Part shown: positions 16,950-24,966 of the stretch, piece after piece
How positions within the stretch are numbered: position 1 is the stretch's first letter
Layout of the letters: the number at the start of each line of letters is the position of its first letter
Source: Clostridium_AD sp964467165
GTDB taxonomy: Bacteria; Bacillota; Clostridia; Clostridiales; Clostridiaceae
DNA length: 64,000 nt
NCBI GenBank assembly: GCA_964467165.1
Contig: CAYXOL010000026.1
Location: 5,833-69,832 of the forward strand
Direction of reading: 5' to 3'
Position numbers and translations under genes: made by a program
Notes under the pieces: generated by a model
Database searches by the model: none
Told to the model about the DNA's origin: nothing
The model's input: only the letters and a program-made list of their open reading frames with translations

Positions 16950-18000
16950 AGCACTATTTGAGGGACTAGGAATAGAATGTATAATTCCACCTTTTACTAG
17001 CAATGAGGCACTAGAACTTGGTTCGAAAATTTCCCCGGAAGAAATGTGTTTGCCTTATAAAATTATGATGGGTAATTATTTGCAGAGTATAGAGAAGGGT
17101 GCAGATACCATAATCATTGTTGGCAGCTGCGGACCTTGTAGGTTTGGTGAGTACTGTGAATTACAGATGAACGCACTAAAGAGAATAGGACACGATTTAA
17201 CTTTTATTGTAGTTGATAGTCCTTTTGACATTGGCAAGAAAGAATTACTAAATCGGCTATCTAAAATTTCAAATAATAGCACAAAAAGTAAAGTCCAAAA
17301 GATTATAGCACTGAAGACAGCCTATAAGGTAATTGAGCTAATAGAAAAAATTGAAGCCACAGCACATTATTTAACGGGGTATGAAGTAAATAAAGGAGAA
17401 TTTAAAAAGCTTTTAAAAGAATGTAAAATAGATGCTGCAAAAGCAAAAACACCCTATGATATGGTGAATGTATTAAAGGAATATAAACATAAGATTGTGG
17501 CGGTTCCTATTAATAAACATAAATCGCCAATAAAAATTGCAATTGTTGGAGAAATTTACACTATAATTGAACCCTTTTCTAATCTTTATATAGAAGATAA
17601 ACTTATGGATTACGGAGTAAGCACTAAAAGAATGCTTACACCTAGTTGGTGGATTAAAGATGCAGTACTTAGTCCGCTGAAGCTTAATTCAATTGGAATT
17701 AGAATGGCATCTAGGGAATATCTTGCGCATTATATAGGTGGGCATGCTAGAGAATGTATAGGAGAAGTAATAATTGCAGAAAAAGAAAATTTCCATGGAG
17801 CAATTCAAATTTTTCCTATGGGATGTATGCCAGAAATTGTATCAAAAGCTATTTTACCTGCAATTTCAAACCAGAAAGATTTTCCAATAATGACTTTGGT
17901 GGTAGATGAAATGACTGGGGAAGCAGGATATATAACTAGAATAGAAGCATTTGTAGATATGTTAGAAAGGAAGAAAAGCAATGTACTATATGGGAGTTGA
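16903..18000 (+). CDS. HgdB-like CoA-dehydratase-family protein, second of the trio
   Basis: The 365 residues show the same pattern as the preceding protein: EEMCLPYKIMMGNY, GSCGPCRFGEYCEL, ARECIGE and MGCMPEIV. Five or more conserved cysteines suggest one or more Fe-S clusters. In many bacteria this protein, the preceding one and the activase form one long polypeptide; here they are three overlapping genes. It may receive electrons from the activase, like the double-cubane cluster proteins; that is inference. ATG 16903 follows GAAAGG; the end overlaps the activase gene by 20 bp. Confidence 0.72.
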   Translation: MKITFPHLGNTYLAAKALFEGLGIECIIPPFTSNEALELGSKISPEEMCLPYKIMMGNYLQSIEKGADTIIIVGSCGPCRFGEYCELQMNALKRIGHDLTFIVVDSPFDIGKKELLNRLSKISNNSTKSKVQKIIALKTAYKVIELIEKIEATAHYLTGYEVNKGEFKKLLKECKIDAAKAKTPYDMVNVLKEYKHKIVAVPINKHKSPIKIAIVGEIYTIIEPFSNLYIEDKLMDYGVSTKRMLTPSWWIKDAVLSPLKLNSIGIRMASREYLAHYIGGHARECIGEVIIAEKENFHGAIQIFPMGCMPEIVSKAILPAISNQKDFPIMTLVVDEMTGEAGYITRIEAFVDMLERKKSNVLYGS

Positions 18001-18937
18001 TGTAGGATCTGTAAGTACTAACATAGTGCTATTAGATAATACCTTAAAGGTTATTGAAAAGTTATATTTAAGAACAAAAGGAAAACCCATAAAGGCAATC
18101 CAATTTGGACTTAAAATTTTAGGCCAGGAATATGATAGTGAGCAAATAAGAGGAGTAGGTACAACTGGAAGCGGAAGACAAATGGCTTCTTTCTTAATAG
18201 GTGCTGACATAGTAAAGAATGAAATTACGGCTCACGCAGTGGCGGCTCTAGAAATTGACAAAGATGTAAGTACTATATTAGAAATTGGAGGGCAAGATTC
18301 AAAGATAATTTTACTTAAAAATGGAATAGTTACTGATTTTGCAATGAATACTGTATGTGCAGCAGGTACAGGGTCTTTTATTGATAGGCAGGCAGAGCGG
18401 CTGGAGATACCTATTGAAAAATTTGGGGAATATGCAATAAAATCAAAATCACCTGTGAGAATAGCAGGGAGGTGTGCTGTTTTTGCGGAATCTGATATGA
18501 TACATAAGCAACAGCTTGGATATAAGGAGGAAGACATAATAGGAGGCCTTTGTGAGGCCATGGTACGGAATTATCTTAGTAATGTAGGAAAGGGAAAAGA
18601 TATTCAAAAAAAAGTGTTTTTCCAAGGTGGAGTTGCTGCAAATATTGGCATAAAAGCAGCTTTTGAAAAAGCTTTGGGAATTCAGATTTATGTTCCAGAG
18701 CACTACGACGTAATGGGAGCTATAGGGGCTGCAATACTTGCAAAGGAAGAACTTATGAAAAGTGGGAAAACAAATTTTAAAGGCTTTTCAGTAGCAACTA
18801 ATGATTTTGTGCCTAGAAGTATTGAATGCAATGGTTGTGGTAATAATTGCGAAGTAATCCAAATAAAAGATGGAGAAAATATTGTAGGCTGCTTTGGAGA
18901 TAGATGTGGAAAATGGAGCGGTAAGATGGTGATTTAA
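17981..18937 (+). CDS. 2-hydroxyacyl-CoA dehydratase activase-type ATPase (BcrAD/BadFG/HgdC family)
   Basis: The 318-residue ASKHA ATPase begins MYYMGVDVGSVSTNIVLLD (phosphate loop). It holds GTTGSGRQ, EIGGQDSKI, CAAGTGSFIDRQ and RCAVFAESDMIH; the two cysteines are those that, across a homodimer, bind one [4Fe-4S] cluster in HgdC. The C-terminus shows GGVAAN and GAIGAAI plus extra cysteines (CNGCGNNC, CFGDRCG). The family couples ATP hydrolysis to very low-potential electron transfer to a partner, probably one of the two upstream proteins. It is followed by a terminator. Confidence 0.85.
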   Translation: MYYMGVDVGSVSTNIVLLDNTLKVIEKLYLRTKGKPIKAIQFGLKILGQEYDSEQIRGVGTTGSGRQMASFLIGADIVKNEITAHAVAALEIDKDVSTILEIGGQDSKIILLKNGIVTDFAMNTVCAAGTGSFIDRQAERLEIPIEKFGEYAIKSKSPVRIAGRCAVFAESDMIHKQQLGYKEEDIIGGLCEAMVRNYLSNVGKGKDIQKKVFFQGGVAANIGIKAAFEKALGIQIYVPEHYDVMGAIGAAILAKEELMKSGKTNFKGFSVATNDFVPRSIECNGCGNNCEVIQIKDGENIVGCFGDRCGKWSGKMVI

Positions 18938-18938
18938 T

Positions 18939-18988
18939 TTAAAAATCACAGTAAAGGTAATTTTAATTGCCTTCACTGTGATTTTTAA
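18939..18988 (+). terminator. terminator of the activase trio
   Basis: The long stem AAAAATCACAGT...ACTGTGATTTTT, with inner pairs AAGG/CCTT, starts two bases after the stop codon and ends in a T-rich run. Confidence 0.88.
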
Positions 18989-19173
18989 TTTTCAGACTAT
19001 TAAGGAAATATTTATTGTATAACATAACTTTTTTTAAAGAAGAGCATATATTATATTGAACAAATAATTTAGTTTAGTTAATTAGATTATTTAAACAGCT
19101 AAAATTACAGATATGGAAAAGTGGACAAGAATACACTTTGATAATTAAATAAAATATAGGGGTGAAAATATAA

Positions 19174-20142
19174 ATGGCTAATAAAATATATACTCACTGC
19201 TTGGACCCTGGACACGGTGGTAGTGATCCAGGAGCGGTAGGTACGCGTTCTCATGAAGCTGATATTGTTCTAGATATTGCTAAAATTGTAGGTAGGATTT
19301 TAGTAGAGAATGGACAAAATGTAATATATACAAGAACTACAGATAAATATTTAACCTTGCAGGGGAGGGCAACAATAGCAAATAACAACAAATGTGATAC
19401 ATTCACATCTATTCATTGCAACTCTGCTGTAAATAAAACCGCCCATGGTGTAGAGACCTTTTCCTACCCTGCATCTTCAAGTGGAGCAAAATTATCTAAA
19501 TTTGTGCAGGCAGAACTTGTAGGAGCTACTGCATTAACAAATCGTGGATGTAAGACTGCGAATTTCGGGGTCTTGAGATTGAGTTATATGCCAGCGATTT
19601 TAGTGGAAACTGCATTTATTTCTAATATTGTAGAAGAAAATGCGTTATTACAATATGCCTTCCAAGAAAAAATAGCAATTTCAATTGTGAAAGGAATATT
19701 CTCATACTTGGGATTAACTTTCGATAAGTCTACCACAACATCAAACCCTCCAAAACTAGATGTAAATTTACTGTCATTGCAAAAATCTTTAAATAGATTG
19801 GGGTTTATTGGTGCGAATGGTCTGAAGTTAAGGGAAGATGGAATTTTAGGTACAAACAGTATATTTGCTATTAAAGCTTGTGAATCTGCGTTGGGGATTA
19901 CCGCTTCTGGAACTTCCGGAGAAGGTATGGTAAATGCAATAAATTCTATTTTAGAAAAACCAATTCTTAAAGTAGGTTCAGTGGGAATTGCAGTAAGATA
20001 TTTGCAAAGTAAACTAAGCATTGTTGTGGACGGAATATTCGGAAATAATACTAGAAATTCCGTTATTGCTTATCAAAATAAGAATGCACTTCAAGGTGAT
20101 GGAATAGTTGGGAATAAAACTTGGAGCAAGTTAATAATATGA
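19174..20142 (+). CDS. N-acetylmuramoyl-L-alanine amidase (Amidase_3) with peptidoglycan-binding tail, phage endolysin-like
   Basis: The 322-residue protein has no signal peptide. Residues 5-178 are an Amidase_3 zinc domain (LDPGHGGSDPGAVG, EADIVLD, SIHCNSA, AILVETAFISN: ligands H, E, H and catalytic E). Residues about 195-320 are two peptidoglycan_binding_1 units (LQKSLNRLGF, LREDGILG, YLQSKL, VVDGIFG, GNKTWSKL). Lack of a secretion signal and the small membrane protein that follows fit a phage lysis module or a lysin kept from a prophage. RBS AGGGGTGA. No other phage gene lies near. Confidence 0.88.
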   Translation: MANKIYTHCLDPGHGGSDPGAVGTRSHEADIVLDIAKIVGRILVENGQNVIYTRTTDKYLTLQGRATIANNNKCDTFTSIHCNSAVNKTAHGVETFSYPASSSGAKLSKFVQAELVGATALTNRGCKTANFGVLRLSYMPAILVETAFISNIVEENALLQYAFQEKIAISIVKGIFSYLGLTFDKSTTTSNPPKLDVNLLSLQKSLNRLGFIGANGLKLREDGILGTNSIFAIKACESALGITASGTSGEGMVNAINSILEKPILKVGSVGIAVRYLQSKLSIVVDGIFGNNTRNSVIAYQNKNALQGDGIVGNKTWSKLII

Positions 20143-20172
20143 GTGGCAATAACAAAAAAGGAGGGATATAAA

Positions 20173-20379
20173 ATGTCAGAAATAAAAACTGTACAAGTGA
20201 TAGCTAACAAGAAATGGTATTTGAGTAAAACTATTTATGTAAACACAATTATGTTAGTAGGAGTTATTGCACAACAAATTACAGGCAAAGAAATAATTAC
20301 ACCAGAGCTACAAGTAGTTATTTTATCCCTAGTTAATTTGATTTTAAGAGGCGTGACAAAGGAAAATATAACCTGGTAA
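20173..20379 (+). CDS. small phage-type membrane protein, possible holin-like partner of the amidase
   Basis: The 68-residue product has one clear membrane segment (YVNTIMLVGVIAQQI) followed by PELQVVILSLVNLILRGVT. Such WxSKTIxVN small proteins are found beside endolysins in Clostridium and Bacillus phages; a holin role is plausible but not shown. AAGGAGGGATATAAA precedes ATG 20173; the earlier in-frame start at 20143 has no such site. It is 30 bp after the amidase and shares a terminator. Confidence 0.6.
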   Translation: MSEIKTVQVIANKKWYLSKTIYVNTIMLVGVIAQQITGKEIITPELQVVILSLVNLILRGVTKENITW

Positions 20380-20387
20380 GTTAAATT

Positions 20388-20426
20388 AAACCTAAGACTT
20401 GTATAAAAGATAGTCTTAGGTTTTAT
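20388..20426 (+). terminator. terminator of the amidase unit
   Basis: ACCTAAGACT / AGTCTTAGGT with a 12-nt loop, followed by TTTTATTTG. Confidence 0.88.
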
Positions 20427-20589
20427 TTGTATAGAATAACTAATGAATTCCGTAGATTCAAGGACCATAGAGATAATATTAATTGCATACTTACTTGAGG
20501 TGTAGATTTGTATTTTAAACATATTAGCATTATAATAGATATATTAGAAATATTTACTAATATTTTAAAAAAGTTTTTAGGGGGGAATT

Positions 20590-20943
20590 ATGAAACTTTT
20601 ATTTTTTATATTAAATAGAACAGAGAGATTAGATGCAGTGTTAACTGAACTCGCACGGATTAACATCAGCGGTGCTACGATTTTGGAAAGCATGGGCATG
20701 GCTAGATTATTAAGTCATGAACATGATCGAGATGAAATTCCTTTTTTAGGGTCTCTTAGAGCATTTTTAAATCCTGAAAGAGAAAAAAGTAAGGTAATCT
20801 TTGCAGTTATAAAGGAAGACCAGCTAGAAGAAGCTGTCAGTGCTATCGAGTCTATAGTGGGAGATCTTTCACTTGAAGATTCTGGTGTAATTTTTAGTGT
20901 GCCAATTGATTTTACAAAGGGGATTAGAAAAATTGGAAAGTAA
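20590..20943 (+). CDS. PII-like small regulatory protein next to an antiporter
   Basis: The 117-residue cytosolic protein (MKLLFFILNRTERLDAVL...INISGATILESMG...) has the length and beta-alpha-beta rhythm of PII-like proteins. There is no T-loop uridylylation tyrosine. Its gene overlaps the following cation/proton antiporter by 11 bp, so it probably regulates that transporter by binding a nucleotide or ion. That link is inference from context. RBS AGGGGGGAATT. Confidence 0.6.
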   Translation: MKLLFFILNRTERLDAVLTELARINISGATILESMGMARLLSHEHDRDEIPFLGSLRAFLNPEREKSKVIFAVIKEDQLEEAVSAIESIVGDLSLEDSGVIFSVPIDFTKGIRKIGK

Positions 20944-22135
20944 ATTAATAATTGAAGTTGCTATAATACTGTTTTCTGGAATAATTTTTGGTAGGCTTGC
21001 AAAATTTGTTAAGCTTCCCAATGTAACCGGTTACTTGATCGCTGGACTTTTACTTGGACCATCTTTTATTAACTTTCTTCCGGTTAATATGGTAAATGGA
21101 TATTCCATTATATCAGATATAGCTCTTGGATTTATTGCCTTTGCAATCGGCAGTGAGTTCAATTTAAAGTATTTTAAAAAAGTTGGCATTTCACCTATTA
21201 TAATAGCTATCACGGAGTCTTTTGGGGCAATTATTCTTGTAACTATAAGTTTAATTATTTTTGGTTTTGATTTAGAGCTTGCCATATTGCTTGGGGCAAT
21301 TGCAGCTGCTACGGCTCCTGCCCAAACCATAATGGTTATAAATCAATATAAAGCAAAAGGATCATTAACATCAATGCTTATGAGTGTGGTTGCCATTGAT
21401 GATGCTGTTGCACTTATAGGCTTTGGATTTGCAACCACAATAGTAAAGGCGATGTCTTCAAGTCTTAACACTAATATCATTTTATCAATATTAACTCCTA
21501 TATATGGAGTTTTGATATCCTTTATTTTGGGAGGTACCGCAAGTATACTTATGAAGTTAATATTTCGATATTTTAAAAAAACATCAAATAGACTTTGTAT
21601 AATTATTGCATTTATATTAATCACTTATTGGGTAGCTGGATTAGTTCATGGTTCCCCACTGCTTGCTTGCATGGCACTTGGAGGTGTGCTTGTAAATATC
21701 TATGCGGATATTGATAGTGTTGTGAAAATTACAGAGTCTTTTTCGCCTCCAATTTTCATGATATTCTTTGTTATTTCCGGAGCGGGTTTTGAAATATCTG
21801 CGCTTGGTGGAATCGGGCTCATTGGACTCTTATATGTTATTATGCGTATTGGTGGAAAAATGGCTGGGGCATGGCTAGGTGGAAAAATCACTAAACAAGA
21901 GGACAAGATATGTAAGTATTTGGGACCAACACTTATGCCACAGGCAGGGGTTGCATTAGGATTAATTGTAGTTGCAGGAAATCTTATACCGGAATATGCA
22001 GCTCAAATTCGCGTTATCATATTGTGCTCTACATTTATATACTCAATAATAGGACCTATTGCGGCAAAAATCGCATTAGAAAAATCTGGTGAAATCTTAG
22101 TTCCAAATAAAACAATTAGCAAATTAAATGTATAA
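20933..22135 (+). CDS. cation:proton antiporter, CPA2 family (KefB/NapA-like)
   Basis: This is an integral membrane protein of about 400 residues with 11-13 hydrophobic segments. It has the typical N-terminal FGRLAKFVKLPNVTGYLIAGLLLGP and the ion-binding region AIDDAVALIGFG with two acidic residues in the membrane, like the DD pair of electrogenic CPA2 antiporters. No TrkA-N/RCK domain is fused. The likely start is TTG 20933, with AAAGGGG upstream and an 11-bp overlap with the PII-like gene; the frame is open further upstream. Ion (Na+ or K+) not determinable. Confidence 0.82.
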   Translation: MESKLIIEVAIILFSGIIFGRLAKFVKLPNVTGYLIAGLLLGPSFINFLPVNMVNGYSIISDIALGFIAFAIGSEFNLKYFKKVGISPIIIAITESFGAIILVTISLIIFGFDLELAILLGAIAAATAPAQTIMVINQYKAKGSLTSMLMSVVAIDDAVALIGFGFATTIVKAMSSSLNTNIILSILTPIYGVLISFILGGTASILMKLIFRYFKKTSNRLCIIIAFILITYWVAGLVHGSPLLACMALGGVLVNIYADIDSVVKITESFSPPIFMIFFVISGAGFEISALGGIGLIGLLYVIMRIGGKMAGAWLGGKITKQEDKICKYLGPTLMPQAGVALGLIVVAGNLIPEYAAQIRVIILCSTFIYSIIGPIAAKIALEKSGEILVPNKTISKLNV

Positions 22136-22146
22136 AATATAGAGAA

Positions 22147-22201
22147 GGGACAGTGGATAGATTTTATTTTATAAATCTATCCACTGTCCTTAAATTAATT
22201 T
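22147..22201. terminator. bidirectional terminator between antiporter and GGDEF gene
   Basis: GGACAGTGGATAGATTT pairs perfectly with AAATCTATCCACTGTCC. A-rich and T-rich flanks serve the two converging genes. Confidence 0.88.
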
Positions 22202-22825
22202 TTATTCGTTATATTTTTTAAATAAACCATCCAATGCTTCTCTTAGAAGAGATGCTTCAGTCCTATCATTTAACTTTGAGAGTTCTGAAAGTCTGTTTAA
22301 TTGAGTTTTGGTAAAATAACTTGATTTAAGTACCATGCTTTCTGCCTCGGATAGGCAAATTCTATTTTTTCCGAGTTTTTTTGCTCTAAAAAGGGCGCTA
22401 TCGGCAACGCGAAGAAGATCTATAACATTTTTGGAGTCTCTAGGATAGCTAGCAACCCCAAAACTTAGAGTAATATTAATATTTGCTGTTTTAGTTGAAC
22501 TTTTTAAATCAAAGGTATTATCAGATAAATATCTTCTTATTTCCTCTAAATCCATAAAACTTCTCTCTGCACCTTTTTTTACAAGTAATAAAGTAAATTC
22601 ATCACCACTTCTACTTATTAAGTCTGTTTCAGATAAATTATTATTAAATATAGAGATAACCTTATTAATTACTTCATCACCTATATTATTTCCATTAATC
22701 CTATTAATATTATTTAAATTGTCAATATCACAGGTGACTACACTAAAGGGTCCTTCATTATTTTTAATTAACTCAGTAACTCTTGATGTTATTTCTTCCA
22801 TAGAAATTAGTACTTTATTCATCAT
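22202..22825 (-). CDS. cytosolic GGDEF diguanylate cyclase with C-terminal ribbon-helix-helix-like segment
   Basis: The 207 residues contain a complete short GGDEF domain: metal ligand in VVTCDIDNLNNIN, NNIGDEVINKV, the active-site loop RSGDEF (SGDEF variant, still used by active enzymes), FGVASYP and ADSALFRAKKLGKNRI. No RxxD inhibitory site precedes the loop. The last 38 residues (YFTKTQLNRLSELSKLN, DRTEASLLREALDGLF) look like a ribbon-helix-helix DNA-binding unit (CopG type). If right, the protein may bind DNA and make c-di-GMP; this is inference. RBS AAGGAG. Two HD-GYP proteins in the window could degrade the product. Confidence 0.78.
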   Translation of the reverse strand: MMNKVLISMEEITSRVTELIKNNEGPFSVVTCDIDNLNNINRINGNNIGDEVINKVISIFNNNLSETDLISRSGDEFTLLLVKKGAERSFMDLEEIRRYLSDNTFDLKSSTKTANINITLSFGVASYPRDSKNVIDLLRVADSALFRAKKLGKNRICLSEAESMVLKSSYFTKTQLNRLSELSKLNDRTEASLLREALDGLFKKYNE

Positions 22826-22938
22826 AATTCTCCTTACAATAATTATTTAATATGTTGAAACTTGCTGTATTTGTTGGTAAAGCATCATTTATTTTAGATA
22901 CTATATATTCATTAATGAGTATAATCAAATAATTTGAC

Positions 22939-23043
22939 GCATATATATCATAACATATATACTAGTGTGTATGTTATGATATATATATGTATGTGTGTAT
23001 ATATATATATATATGTTAGTATATATGTTATTATATATACATG
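22939..23043. repeat. TA-rich low-complexity tract with a near-perfect palindrome
   Basis: The arms CATATATATCATAACATA.. (from 22939) and ..GTATGTTATGATATATAT (to about 22991) face each other around ACTAGTG. Beyond lies an alternating TA/TG tract to 23043. It is between divergent genes (GGDEF on minus, SAM-like on plus) and may extrude as a cruciform or carry operators; no function is shown. Confidence 0.75.
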
Positions 23044-23114
23044 CATATACCGTAAGATGAATGAAAAAAGAATAAAGACTATAGGTGGTTAATTAGAGGG
23101 GTGGAGTATTTTCA

Positions 23115-23540
23115 ATGCTTAGTGACTGTAATGTTATGGATATAAAAGATATAATTGAGAAAGATGCTTTTCAAAGCAAATCAGAGTGGTATGTAATTAT
23201 AAATTATTTTGAATGTTATTTGAAGGGGAAATATATAAGAAAATGCACTATTGATGCATATCTTAAAGATGTTAAACAATATATTGATTGGTATTTTTCA
23301 AACAATAAAAATAAATATTTTATATTAAGCAATGAGAATCTTAGAAGGTATGAATTGTATCTTCTCAGTGAGAAAAAATATAAAGAAAATACAATAACAT
23401 ATAAAAAGGTTGCTTTACGAAAAATAAATAAATTTTTAATTGAATTTAATAAACAAAATAGTAATGAAGTAGCCTCTAATTATCATAAAACAAATAGAAA
23501 TCAATATAATTACCTAACGGAATCATATATAAGACTGTAG
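23115..23540 (+). CDS. stand-alone SAM-like core-binding domain of a tyrosine recombinase
   Basis: The 141-residue basic, Asn/Lys/Tyr-rich protein resembles the N-terminal DNA-clamp domain of phage-type integrases (INYFECYLKGKYIRKCTIDAY, LKDVKQYIDWYF, NLRRYELYLLSEKKYKENTI). No catalytic domain with R-H-R-Y residues follows in any frame. It could be a truncated integrase or an independent DNA-binding protein; the good ribosome site (GAGGGGTGGAG) and intact frame favour an expressed protein. Confidence 0.6.
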   Translation: MLSDCNVMDIKDIIEKDAFQSKSEWYVIINYFECYLKGKYIRKCTIDAYLKDVKQYIDWYFSNNKNKYFILSNENLRRYELYLLSEKKYKENTITYKKVALRKINKFLIEFNKQNSNEVASNYHKTNRNQYNYLTESYIRL

Positions 23541-23599
23541 TGCTATTTGGCAGCAGTTATTGCTAAGGTCACTGAAAAACTAAATTTTAATAACAACAT

Positions 23600-23642
23600 T
23601 AAGACCTGAAATGGATTTTCCGTTTTAGGCCTTATTTTTCAT
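23600..23642 (+). terminator. probable terminator after the SAM-like gene
   Basis: TAAGACCTGAAA and TTTTAGGCCTTA form an imperfect stem, followed by TTTTTC. Confidence 0.6.
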
Positions 23643-24018
23643 ATAATAATTTCTAAAAAGATGATTTTCAAAGTTTTTTTAAAATAAATGTGGGACTATA
23701 AATTTTATAATCATTTAATTTATATACATAATATAAATATTTATTGGCTAAATTATACTTAAGAGGTGATATTAATATGCAAATACAACTTAATCAAAAG
23801 GAAAGTTATATTAACTTCATAAAACTTTTTAATGGCGGCAGGGATTAGTCACATTGCCGCTTCTCGTATGGTTAATCCTAAATCAAGATTAGTAGATGCA
23901 ATATTTAGGACTCTTAACTACAGATAAAAAATTATATATAAGTCCATAGAAAGGAGCTTACATTTATGGTTTTTGATGTTTCCATCACTTAAGCGATGGG
24001 AGGGTTAAAGAAAGGAAT
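23643..24018. other. gene-free stretch with an IS605-end-like hairpin
   Basis: No convincing gene is seen in about 380 bp. CCATCACTT / AAGCGATGG (23982-23999) form a tight hairpin followed by GAGGGTTAAAG. This resembles the right-end hairpins of IS200/IS605 elements such as the one at 44806-44820 in this window. It may be a solo remnant of such an element. A short frame after AAGAGGTGATATTAAT at 23777 encodes only 23 residues and is not called. Confidence 0.35.
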
Positions 24019-24027
24019 ATGAAAAAC

Positions 24028-24846
24028 ATGGAGAAAAACACAAGTAAAAAACGTTATAAATGGTGGAGATTATTAGTAATAGGATTAATAATATACATTG
24101 TAGGTTTAGAAATTTTGGTATTAACGCAAAACCCAAATCTATTTCCAGCAATAGTTATGCTGGGCAACTTCCTTATACCAGTTATCTATGTGGCCTTTTT
24201 ATATCAAAAAAGAACTTTAAGCAATGTAAGTATGCCTATGACTCTTGCAGGTTTCTTTTATGGTGGGTTTTTAGGGATTTTTGCAGCAGCAATACTTGAA
24301 CCAATTTTTATCCATAACTTAAACTTTTCAACAGCTATATTTATAGGTATAATTGAAGAATTTGCAAAAATCGTTGGAGTACTAGTTATTTTTAGAAATA
24401 GAAACCATGACCTTCAGCTAGATGGGCTAATTATTGGAGCAGCCGCTGGAATGGGCTTTGCAGCATTAGAGAGTTCAGGATATGCATTTACTACGTTTTT
24501 AAAGAGTGGTGGAAGTTTATCATCTACGGTTTATATAACACTGCTCAGAGGAATATTATCGCCACTAGGGCATGGTACTTGGACAGCTATTTTAGCAACT
24601 GTACTTTTAAGAGAAAGTGCTCCGAGAAAATTTACATTAAATTTAAGAGTTATTGGAGCATATGTTACCGTGTTTGTGCTTCATGGACTTTGGAATGGAA
24701 TCCCTTCTATAATTGGAAGGTTTACATCTTCCGCAATTGCTGTTTTTATGGGAGAGTGCATCATTGGTATTCTCGGCATACTTATATTGATTAGGTTGTG
24801 GTTTCAAGCAAAAAAACAGGCGCGAGAACAATTAGCAAGGAACTAA
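24028..24846 (+). CDS. PrsW-family intramembrane metalloprotease
   Basis: This roughly 272-residue polytopic membrane protein has about eight hydrophobic segments and the family motifs GIIEEFAKIVGVL (EExxK), GMGFAALESSGY, SPLGHGTWTA and VLHGLWNG. These histidines and glutamates are the predicted metal site. PrsW of Bacillus cleaves the anti-sigma factor RsiW; relatives act on varied membrane proteins. No anti-sigma factor is adjacent, so the substrate is unknown. Start: ATG 24028 has AAAGGA at a good distance; ATG 24019 is in frame but too close to it. Confidence 0.82.
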   Translation: MEKNTSKKRYKWWRLLVIGLIIYIVGLEILVLTQNPNLFPAIVMLGNFLIPVIYVAFLYQKRTLSNVSMPMTLAGFFYGGFLGIFAAAILEPIFIHNLNFSTAIFIGIIEEFAKIVGVLVIFRNRNHDLQLDGLIIGAAAGMGFAALESSGYAFTTFLKSGGSLSSTVYITLLRGILSPLGHGTWTAILATVLLRESAPRKFTLNLRVIGAYVTVFVLHGLWNGIPSIIGRFTSSAIAVFMGECIIGILGILILIRLWFQAKKQAREQLARN

Positions 24847-24966
24847 TATTTTCAGTCAGCTCCTAGCGCCTCCGGGAAAGTTGTTGTTAATATTGTTAGT
24901 ATATTTTCATGAATTTATCCTAATCATAAAGTAATAGAATAAAAATAAATGTGAGGATGGTGAAAA

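Noticed and set aside
24840..24890. GCGCCTCCGGG as part of a c-di-GMP riboswitch
   Set aside because: The remaining conserved GEMM-I elements are absent, and it lies after, not before, a gene.
24850..24900. AAAGTTGTTGTTAATATTG as a third copy of the 38-bp repeat
   Set aside because: Only about 14 bases agree with the repeat; similarity too weak.
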